Part shown: positions 1 through 9,983 of the stretch, piece by piece
Layout of the letters: each line of letters begins with the position of its first letter
Position numbering within the stretch: position 1 is the stretch's first letter
NCBI RefSeq assembly: GCF_029227915.1
Contig: NC_079878.1
Location: 5,890,001 to 5,954,000 of the forward strand
Origin: Hydractinia symbiolongicarpus
Lineage: Eukaryota; Cnidaria; Hydrozoa; Anthoathecata; Hydractiniidae
Reading direction: 5' to 3'
Length of the DNA stretch: 64,000 bases
The notes under the pieces: model-generated
Told to the model about the DNA's origin: nothing
Databases searched by the model: none
The model's input: the letters and a program-made list of their open reading frames with translations, nothing else
Position numbers and translations under genes: made by a program

Positions 1-731
1 TAGCGGATAAACTTAATCTCCAGCCAGCTTACGACGTTCTGCAGAAAGCCATACGAGAAGTTGATGAGCTACATTCCATCTTCTTTGAAGGTGTGACTTG
101 GGATTTCTTTGCTGTTGGTTTCACAAAAGTACTTGGTGGTGCAGAATACCAAAATCGTAGCGTTTTAAGTTACCATTACTATGAACCTCCAGATTTTTCG
201 AAAACTTTAAGTTTTGCTGCTCGAATGGAAGATTTGAAACGATTAAAATGTGGAGGATTTCTGACTGAATCATTAACCGTTGGGAACGATTTCACTGACA
301 TGTATAAAATATTTGCTTTATGCGACAAGTACAAGCAAAGCTGGCATGGTTGGGAGTATTATGGCGACACCACACAGAACTTAAAACCTAACTCTAATCT
401 GTCTCATAATAAATTCACAAAGAATATTGTTTTAGCGAACTTGTCCCGCACTTATCCACAAGCTGTAGCAGGTAACACGGAAAGCTACTCATTTAATCAA
501 GAAAGTAAGTCTTTTGAGTTGGTATATACGACAACTTTATCTTGTCACAGCCGTCGCACGATAATATACTTCAACAAAAAGCTACATTATCCGAATGGTT
601 ATCGGATATCTTATTCACCGAGTACTCAACTTCACGTCAGTTACAGTAAAAATAGATTTTTGATTTATTTGGATCATAGCGATTCTTTGCCACATGGGTT
701 ACGTGTTTCGTTCCAACTGGTAGCTACCTAA
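1..731 (+). CDS. Endoglycoceramidase (GH5), terminal exon copy A, 5' end outside window
   Basis: Open frame from base 3 to the TAA at 729-731, about 242 residues. It matches the C-terminal half of endoglycoceramidases (glycoside hydrolase family 5), which release the whole glycan from glycosphingolipids and are known from Hydra and jellyfish. Seen here: the block IFFEGVTWDFF, whose glutamate sits where the family has its catalytic nucleophile; NRSVLSYHYYEPP, a substrate-pocket block; SRTYPQAVAG near the start of the C-terminal beta domain. The N-terminal half with the acid/base glutamate must lie in exons before the window. The first ~258 bases are nearly identical to copy B at 2226-2485, after which the two diverge. 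One substitution (KVLGG instead of KVPGG in copy B) falls in the pocket region. Family assignment is firm; activity is not shown. Confidence 0.85.
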   Translation, partial: ADKLNLQPAYDVLQKAIREVDELHSIFFEGVTWDFFAVGFTKVLGGAEYQNRSVLSYHYYEPPDFSKTLSFAARMEDLKRLKCGGFLTESLTVGNDFTDMYKIFALCDKYKQSWHGWEYYGDTTQNLKPNSNLSHNKFTKNIVLANLSRTYPQAVAGNTESYSFNQESKSFELVYTTTLSCHSRRTIIYFNKKLHYPNGYRISYSPSTQLHVSYSKNRFLIYLDHSDSLPHGLRVSFQLVAT

Positions 732-813
732 ATCATAACCCTCCTCCATTGTTAACCTAAATCATAACCCTCCTCCATTGTTAACCTAAATCATTATCCT
801 TCTCCCTTGTTAT
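727..813 (+). repeat. 29-bp tandem repeat starting at the copy A stop codon
   Basis: Three units of 29 bases beginning cctaaatcataaccctcc. Units 727-755 and 756-784 are identical and unit 785-813 is degenerate. The first unit contains the TAA stop of endoglycoceramidase copy A, so the stop is repeated downstream. Confidence 0.9.
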
Positions 814-2199
814 GCGCAGCACTCACGTTCTACTAGTGTATGCGTATTATTAGATTGACATTGATTAGATTGACATTGATTGACAGTATAAAACAGATTT
901 TTATACATTTTGTTTTTTTGTTTGTTTACTTGTTTGTTTTTTAAGCAATAGAGAATTGTTTTCCAAATTTTAGTCTCATACATATGACACGATGATCTAG
1001 GAACTTTAACAACTCAATATTATTAATCAAGGTTAAGCCTGCGTCCGAAACAACATAAAGTTTGGGAGTATTTTGTGCTCTTCTCGTGGCATACGTTGGA
1101 AAATGTAACTAAATTTTCTCTTAGAAATAAAATTTTCTACCTATCTTTCCCCTCCTCTACTTTTTTTTTCCAAAATTTTTTTTATCTAAGTCGTACTTTC
1201 TTTATTTTTTTTAAGTAATATCTTCCGCTATTTTCCTTTTTATCGATTATTTTTCTAATTTTTTAAAGGTGATAAAATTGCTACTTATTTGGGAAAAAGC
1301 TTGTCCATTAGCGTTTGTAATTGTAAAAATTTTTGGAGTTGTTTTACAGGAAAAGTTTATTTTTAATTTAACTGTTATCGCGAACTTGACATGTTAATCG
1401 GGAAAAACGACTAATTCGAAAACCAAGAGAAAGAAGCTAAGTAGCTAAATATTTTGCAAATGACTGGATTTTTCTCCTGCTATATTTCCCCAACTTTTTC
1501 TCACCCTCTCTTTTGTTCGAATTGGCACCTGAAATATTTCTTGTGGTAAGGTATTTATAGTGTAAAATTTTTAACGATTTTACAGAATTTTGGATATTGA
1601 AATTATTATTATTATTAAATATTTTAGCTATTTTTTTAGATTATTTTTAATCTTATTTTTTACTAATTTATTATTCAGTTTGGATTTTATGAAATTTTTT
1701 AACTTGATTAAAATGTTGTCCTTTCATAAAACCAACCTCCACTCGTTGCGCAATTCAGTCTGTAGTACACGAAAACCTACTATTCGCGAGCCCTAAATGA
1801 CGTAACCAGAAGATTTAAAACTAATCGCAAGCGAACAGTTGCACAATTGTTTTCAAAATGACGTCTCAAAAAGATATTTGTTGTTGTTCTTACATATTTA
1901 TAGTTTCACAGTCTTCGCTAAGAATTACGTGCACGCAGACTAAACACTTCGCGCATACGAGAGTTTGGTGAGTGGAGGCCGCCCTATAAACAGACAGATT
2001 ATTTGATATCTTAATTTTATTATGATGCAAATATTAATATAAATCTGAAGCAAATACATAAATTATCAGTTATTCTACTTGTTCTCTTTTCGAAGCATAC
2101 TCACGTATTTTAATTCCGCACAAAATCTGAAATTTTATTTTGCGATGACTTTTTCAAAGTAATTTTTACAGCACTACTGAATGTTAAATATCTTTCTAG
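814..2199. other. Stretch between the two endoglycoceramidase exons, no coding exon seen
   Basis: AT-rich with long T runs (about 1140-1260). I looked here for the N-terminal endoglycoceramidase blocks that copy B would need and saw none. The 68-codon frame at 1590-1796 is Phe/Ile/Leu-rich low complexity. The stretch ends in a pyrimidine tract and the acceptor ctttctag at 2193-2199. Confidence 0.6.
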
Positions 2200-2965
2200 A
2201 AACCCGTTGCTTCTGGTTCCCGGTGTAGCGGATAGACTGAATCTTCAGCCAGCTTACGACGTTCTGCAGAAAGCTATACGAGAAGTTGATGAGCTACATT
2301 CCATTTTCTTTGAAGGTGTGACCTGGGATTTCTTTGCTGTTGGTTTCACAAAAGTACCGGGTGGTGCAAAATACCAGAATCGTAGCGTTTTAAGTTATCA
2401 TTACTATGAACCTCCAGATTTTTCGAAAACTTTAAGTTTTGCTGCTCGAATGGAAGATTTGAAACGATTAAAATGTGGAGGATTTTTAAGTGAGATGTAC
2501 ACAGTTGGAAAAGATTTTCAAAGTATGTACAAAATGTTTGATCTCTGCGACCAGCATAAACAAAGTTGGCACGGATGGATGTACAAACCGTACGGTTGTA
2601 TTAAACAACATTTAGCCTGCACAAACGAAACCAACCATTCGGGCGCGCCCGGAGAAATCGTCGTTCAAAACACAAGTAGAACCTATCCGCAAGCGGTTGC
2701 TGGATTCACAAAGAATTACAAATTCGATCAGGAAACGAAAAATTTCGTTTTAACTTATGAAATCTCATCAGTCTGTGAAAGTAGACGCACTGAAATTTAT
2801 TTCAATAAAAAATTACATTATCCCAACGGTTATAACGTGACTTTGACACCATATGATCACGTGACAGTCACGTTGAGCAGCAATGGATTTTTGTTTTATC
2901 TTGATCATGACGAAATTTTGACACCTGGTACTGAGGTCAGCTTTCAGCTCAACGCTTTTCAATAA
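2200..2965 (+). CDS. Endoglycoceramidase (GH5), terminal exon copy B
   Basis: Exon starts after the acceptor AG at 2198-2199, completes a split codon, and reads NPLLLVPGVADRLNLQPAYD through to the TAA at 2963-2965, about 255 residues. It has the same blocks as copy A (IFFEGVTWDFF with the putative nucleophile Glu, LSYHYYEPP, SRTYPQAVAG) and a C-terminal beta-domain. The NP-L-VPG block just after the acceptor is where the family has a conserved segment, so the exon is complete on its 5' side. No upstream coding exon is visible in the 1.4 kb before it. It may therefore be an alternative last exon of the same transcript as copy A, or a partial duplicate. Its 3' half differs clearly from copy A in sequence and length. 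Confidence 0.85.
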
Positions 2966-3540
2966 TTATCAGATTTTATGTGAGAGAAATGTGTTTTTTA
3001 AGTTTTTAAACATATAATATATAGAAATAACTAATTTTTAAATAATTATTTTTTGTATCAAAATATTTTACATGTGCAAGTATGTTTGCTCAATTATTCC
3101 TCCTCCTCCTTATTCGCTCTCAATTTTTTTTGCTGGCAAATAAATTGGTGTTATTGAAACATAATTAAGGTGCACTTCTTTTTTTAAAAAAAATACCACC
3201 CATTTTTGACAAAATATCAAAAAATGACTTCATGACTTTACTTATGTGATTATGTTGTGTTGAAAATCACGCAAAGCCTTGTTTTTATGTTATGTTTAAC
3301 AAAAAGCATAAAATCAATTCTTTGAGTTATATATAGAAACTAGTTATTAGCCCGTTAAAAACCGAAAGTTCTCAATATTTTTTTTTGAACCAGAAAAGGT
3401 TTAGCCATCCAATATATTCCGGTCCTCAAATTATCACTTGTCGTACGTACCTCATACATCGTTATTTCGTGTATTCTTAGCACAAGGTTACTATTTGGCA
3501 ACCATTTCAATAAAATACGGCTATAATTAAATAGATACTT
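2966..3540. other. 3' flank of copy B, no gene seen
   Basis: AT-rich, with an AATAAA at about 3139 that could serve copy B. No open frame or recognisable element. Confidence 0.5.
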
Positions 3541-3677
3541 TCTTTATAAGAATATCAAAGTCCTAACCAGACTGGTTATTATTCTTGCTCCCCTATTGTT
3601 CTAAACAATAGATCTATTGTTCTAAACAATAGATCTATTGTTTTTAACTTGAAATCCCAGACTGATATTCTTATAAG
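3541..3677. repeat. Small inverted-repeat element with a nested palindrome
   Basis: The arm ttataagaatatcaaagtc near 3543-3561 pairs with gactgatattcttataag at about 3660-3677. Between them, ctattgttctaaacaatagat occurs twice in tandem (3594-3640), forming the perfect palindrome aacaatagatctattgtt. It looks like a short foldback/MITE. Confidence 0.6.
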
Positions 3678-3898
3678 TCATATTCTGAAATAAAAGGCGT
3701 GTAGACAAGTAGATGTTTTTTAAACATTGTGCGCTGTTTTAGGTAAAAAAATCAGACTACATATCAATTTTTTTATTATTGGCCCAATATCAGGCAAACA
3801 CGTTGTAAATATATCAAATGTTCAGTTACCCCATGCTTCGCAACCACTTATAACGGAAAACAACAACCAACTACAAGTCTAACAAGAAGACAGTAAAA

Positions 3899-4660
3899 AT
3901 GGAAAACAAAAACAGTCGATTGCGATCAAGATCAAGAAAAGGTATAAAACTTTCAGATGGTAAACTATTAACAGGCAGAGGAAGATTAACGGAAAAGGTT
4001 ATTAACAGCCTTCAAAATTATTATGGAATGAGCGTCCGATCCAATACTGGGCAGCTGTATGGAATGAAGAAGTCAAGTGCTGCTACATTCACCATTTTTC
4101 CGCTAACGATAACTCTACGCAAAGACATACGTATTGTCCAAGAGACCCAAACACAACTTGGTGCAAGTATTGGAAGACAGAGGAGAATAGAGCTAGCTAT
4201 AAGCCCAGTATCAATATTCCTCCTGCAGTAGTAGAAGTCCTGAATCCAATCTTTTCTCATGTTGATTTTGGGGCAGACGAGCTTCTGAAGCGTTGCTTTC
4301 ATGGTCAGACAAATTGTTAACGAGGCACTGAATCAGTTAATCTAGAAACGTTGCACTAGACCTCTGTGGCAGGAAAGGAAGTAGTTGATATTGCTGTTGC
4401 GGGTGCTGTCTTACGATATAGTGACGGTGGACACGGTATTATTAACGTAATGAAACGATTAAACATGAAAGTAGGATATTTCACTCGTCACGGTATTGTG
4501 CGTTTAATGAGACGGCGCATCTATCATTCAGATTCAAAACTAAAGAAAGAAGAAAAAAGAGGAGAAACTTAAAAGCATTAAGAAGGGTTTTGAGGACAAT
4601 GATTTGGAGACTGAGGGTGGTGAAAAGTATCGTACTGGAAAGTTTTAAATCAAATTTTAC
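3899..4660 (+). pseudogene. Broken Mutator-like transposase fragment
   Basis: The frame from 3899 reads GRGRLTEKVINSLQNYYGM and LYGMKKS, which I recognise from the Mutator-like transposase domain found repeatedly in cnidarian genomes. After MKKS, similarity jumps to another frame from about 4078 (HTYCPRDPNTTWCKYW, then IPPAVVEVLNPIF, then ELLKRCFHGQTN) and stops at a TAA near 4318. A further in-family piece (VLRYSDGGHGIINVMKRLNM) is open from 4366 to 4572. At least one frameshift and internal stops make it non-coding. Terminal repeats were not identified. The minus-strand frame 4021-4302 is only a shadow. Confidence 0.7.
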
Positions 4661-7600
4661 AATTTTTACAGTTATTTTTTACGGTTAATTTTCCCAAAAC
4701 GTGTCTTTTTTCACTCCCGTCAAAGATAACTTTAGAACCGCTTGGCGGATTGACTTAAAATTTTCAGGGTAGCATCAACTCATTGAGCTGCATTGACTGA
4801 ACCTCTAATGTTCCAACTACCTTTCACTGTTCTTCATCTAAAATTTTTCAAAGTTATAAAAATTAGACTCAGTATTTCCGCACAAAGATGGCGGCTGTAA
4901 TTCAAAAATGGCATAAACATTGAAACATGTTAGAGGTTCAGTCAATTCTTCAATGTATTCTTGATATTTAGAGAGAGTTTCAAAACGTTTACTCAATTAT
5001 TTCTTTAGTTATTTTTGCCACGCTTTTATTGGTTTTTCATACTTTTTCCTCATTAATTATATGCATAATTAATTTTTTTGAATTGTTTTTCTCTTTGAGA
5101 TATTTATTTTAGTAGTTAAACTCTGTGACAAAGTTTCAAGAAGAAATATCCATTAGATCAAAAAATAGTTTAATTATTGTATTGCCACCTTAAAAACAAA
5201 AACGACGAAATTTTAAATGTTGGACCAAAATTTTTAACTTACAATAACATTTATTAACACTTTAATACCATCATGTATTTTTGGCATTTGACAAGCATTT
5301 TTGACGTATTACATGTTAGAACAGTCGACCGACCGGAGAAAAAAAATTTATAAAGCTTAAAAATAAATGATTGACAAGTTAAAATAAATAAACGTTTAGA
5401 ACCCAATCCCCTTTTTTGGTTCTCCCCCGTGTTGGGGTCGAGTTTGTGATGAAACAGCTCCAAACCTTTGTCCGCCAAAATATTCGTCGTCCTCAATTTA
5501 CACTAGTCCTTATTTTTAATCATTTTGATATTTCATCTTGCTAAAACATCGTCGAGGCCTACGAAATGTTGTGTGTCATGAATCGTTTTTGACTTGGAAA
5601 AAATGGTATAGTCAGGTGAACAAAGGGTAAGCTAACAACACTAAAAATCAGTCAGTGCAAATTCAGGATTTCACGCCTCCTAAAAATCTTAAAAAATAAA
5701 TTACTTCTGAATAATCCTTTGAAATTTCTGATCTTTTGCAAATTTGATATATGCACAAAAATTTGTTAATTTTGGTATACAGTTTATTTCCCAGATGGAA
5801 AGTATCAAATTTATTTTGTGGTGTTCGTAAAAAAATTGTGGTCCAATGTTTTTACCCACCCATATTTTTGCCACCTTAAAATTCGTCATTAAACTATAAG
5901 TGGAAACCAAGCCTGCTCCGATAGATTATTTTTGCGAAGTTAGCAAGTGCTAACATTTCACGAAATCTTAATTTATATCGTTTTAAAGGCTACTATGTAT
6001 CATTTTTGAAGAAAGACTTCACATATCTATTTGACAGAGTACAAGGTAGATCAGAAGGTAATATCGTTTTTATCGAAAAATAGAAAAATATTTATGTTAG
6101 GCAACCACTTTGTCCCAGATTTTTTGCGATGTAAATAGCATAAGAAGCCCGGGAACAAAGTTGTATGTGTGAGAAGAACATTTTATAGACTTATCAAAGT
6201 TTGATGTACAGTGTCATCCTCGTAATCAGGATGTGTTGCCTGATGTTAAAGTTAAAAAGGCAAGAACTCCAGGGGACGAGATCTGTACAGTGTTTATGAT
6301 TGATGGTTAGAATTGATTTTGTTTTAACTCAACCGTGTGAAAATGGCGCGAAGGAGGGGAAGGACGAAAAAGTGAATTGTAGTCATACCAAGGAGGTTTA
6401 AAAAATTTATTAGTATTACGTTATAAATCTGATTGAACACTTCATAAAAAATCCCACACGTCGATGAAGATAAGACCTTTAATCTTATTATTACAAGGAT
6501 AGTTATCAATGATTTTAAAAGACACAAACTTTAATGTCTATATCTTTTATCCTCTGTGCTTTACTTCATGCAAGCAGGAATTAGTTTCAAAAGTTTTCAC
6601 TATTAAAAGTATCACGGCACTAAGAGGTTGCCATTGGCAATGACGATGGTTCCATATAAAAAATTTAAGCGCATTTGTTTCCAATACTGCGACAACGGAC
6701 CTTTTTCCAGACACTAAAAGGAGACCTAATCGGACGTCTTGATTTAGCAATTAAGTTAGCTTAACTACTAAGGTAGAGTCTGGATAATAAAATCCTTTTT
6801 TAAAAATTGTTGTAAGGTTGACGCCTTGACGTAATGTTCATAAAAAAGATAACTATAAGAGAGTTTATCCCAAGTGTTCTTTTTATGTAGGGAAGGTGCT
6901 TTAAGGAAGAGGGCTTCATGGCTTTTCTGTCCTAATATCAAAAAGCAAAAAGAAATCCTGGGAACGAGGTTGGATTGACAATAGATTTGAAGCTGGCTTA
7001 TTTTTGATCGAAGCCACCATCAAACAGTTAGCAATGTTCTTTATCTAGTTTTCCTGGGTTATCTCGAAAAGAGATAAGAGGTTTAGTTAACTAAGTTTTC
7101 TTTGAGAATATCAAATCTCAATCTCCTTTTTTTTCCCAATTTGTTTTTGTTTTTCGCGGTGGTAGGAATAGTAACGCTCTAAGAGCGAGAGTGAAAAGTT
7201 ACAAAACTTGTTAGCGATACAACAAACATGGCTGCTCAAAATCTGCATGTTTTCTCCTTTTTTAAAATAATCCTTAGTATTTGGCACATTGACAAGAAAA
7301 ATAAAAAACGGACAAACAAATAAATTTTACAGGAGACGTGACAGGAGAAATCATTTTTTCTTATAAACGTCTATTGATGCGAATAGTGACGTCAATTGCT
7401 TCACAAGCGTCCAAGAAACGATGAAAAGATCAATAGACAATAAGAAATACATGCTTGTCATAGATTGCTTATCTCGCTTATCTTGCAAACGCAATTAAAT
7501 GTCGTTCATTATGCATTTATTGTCTCTAAGAACAATTACTATTGAATTTTAGTTGGACAGTGGACGCCGGTAACGTCAACCAGTGAGTCACCTTCAAGAG

Positions 7601-7804
7601 GTTGGGCGCGAAAATGTATTAGCCCTAGGCTGCAACTCTTCCATGGAATCTTTTATTCCAACATACAGTCTAATTGATTTGACTATTTTATTACATCCTC
7701 AAAGCCTGACCTTCAAAGCATGGACAATTTATGCCATCTGTGTTCTAGTGCACAGCTGTTTTAAATTGAATATACTTTGTCGTTTTTCCGTACTTGTCAC
7801 CACC
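4661..7804. other. Intergenic stretch with small repeats, no gene seen
   Basis: No supported coding exon. It holds an inverted repeat (4781-4955) and right-end fragments of the CCTGGGAACGAGGTTG repeat family near 6150 and at about 6952-6973. Short frames at 5254-5496, 5701-5910 and 6324-6750 lack similarity or splice support. Confidence 0.5.
4781..4955. repeat. Inverted repeat with ~32-bp arms (MITE-like)
   Basis: The left arm 4781-4812 contains attgactgaacctctaatgtt. Its reverse complement, aacatgttagaggttcagtcaat with a small insertion, lies at 4923-4945, and pairing extends outward to catt..caatg at 4955. Confidence 0.7.
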
Positions 7805-7890
7805 GTCGGTTGTCGAGGTCGGTTGCCGAGGTCGGTTGTTGAGGTCGGTTGTCGAGGTCTGTTGTCGAGGTCGGTTGTCGAGGTCGGTTG
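7805..7890. repeat. 13-bp minisatellite
   Basis: About 6.6 units of gaggtcggttgtc with single-base variants. Because 13 is not a multiple of three, it opens all frames and creates the spurious ORFs seen here on both strands. Confidence 0.9.
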
Positions 7891-7910
7891 AAAGATATTT
7901 TGTTGTTGCT

Positions 7911-8961
7911 CCCGTTGACAGAATATTTGTAAAAAATAAATAAAATAAACAAATAAATAAATAGACAAATAAATAAATAAGAAATAAATATAATTGGTTA
8001 AACTGCATCTTTAAGACACAAGCACGGGTTTGACAAGGAGGCTTGGGACCGAACTTATTTGAGCTCAATCGTCTTTACGAGTTCATCTTTTTCCTCAGGT
8101 TTTCATTTTAAATCGTTTGTTCTTCTTGTTGTTCCCTTTCCGCGAAATTTTTTTCTGAAGTGGAAGATAGGCTTTACGACGATGAACCACTCCATATAGA
8201 TAGGCTTTACGATAAACCAATCCATATTTTTATTTTCGACTTCCTTTATACAAAGTTCTGTAACTACGAGAAACGCAAATTAAAATAGGCGCCGTAATGT
8301 TGACAGAAATATTATCAGGTTTAGACAGGCATTTTAATCCAGGGAAATGTAACAAGACTATAAAACTTAAAAGTGGCTTAAGATTTATTTATCCTGACTT
8401 AAAAAAGTGTTTGTGTCGACGTAAATCTTAGTGAGAGGCGGCTGAACATATTTTATTTTGGAAGTCGGATTAATCCTAATCAGACGGTTCTATTTGAAGT
8501 GGTGTTGAAACGACTCCATTTTTCTATGATTACTGACGTCAGAATAATAAATATATGTTGTCATAGTAGCAACGGAACATTAAATTTTTATCGATGATCA
8601 TTGAGTCCCTGCTTGTAAAAAATAAAAAATAGAATGTTATAACGAAAACATTTACGCATTGTCCAGTTTTTGGAATAAAAATATTAGGCATTTGCTAAAT
8701 CTACCAAACACTTTATATTTTGAAAAATGTGGAAATTATGATTATTTTGGAGAAGATAAAAAAATTTACGCGTGGTCTAGACGAACAAAATATTACGTTG
8801 TCTAGACCTCAAATAAGTTCGGTCCCAAGCCTCCTTATCAAAACCGTGCTTGTGTCTTGAAGATGCAGTTTCACCAATTATATTTATTTATTTCTTATTT
8901 ATTCATTTATCTATTTATTTATTTTATTTATTTATTTTTTGCAAATATTCTGCTGTCTTGA
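7911..8961. mobile_element. Foldback element with ~150-bp inverted arms
   Basis: The left arm (about 7911-8063) carries an (aataaata)n tract, aactgcatctttaagacaca and aggcttgggaccgaacttat. The right arm (about 8812-8961) carries the reverse complement of each, including ataagttcggtcccaagcct at 8812-8831. The ~750 bp between the arms has no open frame of note. Arm similarity is high but not perfect. The 13-bp minisatellite abuts the left arm and has no counterpart on the right. Confidence 0.8.
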
Positions 8962-9983
8962 GATATTAAACTTAAATTAAGAACTTATTTTCTGCTTTAC
9001 GGAAATGTAAACATTTAATTTTCGTTTTGTATAAAACTTGTCGTTGCATAAAAAATTATTAGTCTGCAGTCTATATAAACAGGAAGGTTTTGTCATTATT
9101 ACACAAAAACGTCTGTCAGAAGTTTATGCTCATTCTTTTCATTGTGTACCTTTTAACACAAGGCGTCAGGAAATCATTAATGCTAAAATCGGGAAAACGA
9201 TATCGTTTATATGTTCGTGCTAAGAGCTGTCTGTTTTGTTTATTATTTTGTAAATCAGCATGGATTTTCTGCGCCAATGAAATTCGTCTGCCTTTTGTTT
9301 GAAATGAATAATATTTCACGCCTGTGCGATTACGAGTCTACTAAAATACGGGGGTAAATACACTAATAAAAAGTTAATTTTTCATTTTTTCTAACGCGAA
9401 AGAGTTTAAAACTTTATTAAAGACGACAATAAAATATGTAACATATTTTATAGTTGGAAAATATTAGTTGATTTTATTTTAAAATGTTTGCTAAAAACTA
9501 AATGTTTTATTATTGTACCCCCGGAAATGGTAAATAGACCCTGCGGTCAAGACATTTCTGGAGTAGACATACACGCGTTATGAAATTTCCCAGGAGCGAG
9601 TTGTTTTAATAATAATCGAAATCTTCACGTCTTGATATGAAGAAGAATTACCAGAATATATGTATATCATACTTTTTTTGTCGTTCACGAGTAAGAAATG
9701 TTAATAATAAAATGTATTATGTATGTGTTTGCGTGAAAAAAATTATTTTTAACTGATCACATGAACGAGCCGAACGGGTTCTTGTTGTCTAGTCAGATAG
9801 CCGCCATGTAGTCTGGCCAGTCTGCATAGTTTTAAGGTGCAAAAGGAGCAGGAATCTATCTTTATTGTTTCTATCATATGCTGTATAAATGTTTTGGATT
9901 TAATTTTAGTTGTAAAAAAATAGGGAATTAGTAGACAAAATATAGTTTCAAGAAAGAAAATCGTGTTTGAAATTTAATATTCG
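8962..9983. other. Upstream region of the Ski/Sno gene, no other gene seen
   Basis: AT-rich. The short frames at 9038-9319 overlap on both strands and show no similarity. This must contain the 5' UTR and promoter of the gene starting at 9984; no clear TATA box or initiator could be assigned. Confidence 0.5.

Noticed and set aside
4021-4302. 93-codon minus-strand frame
   Set aside because: Antisense shadow of the Mutator-like relic, no similarity of its own.
7583-8068. Overlapping ORFs on both strands
   Set aside because: They translate the 13-bp minisatellite and the AT-rich arm of the foldback.
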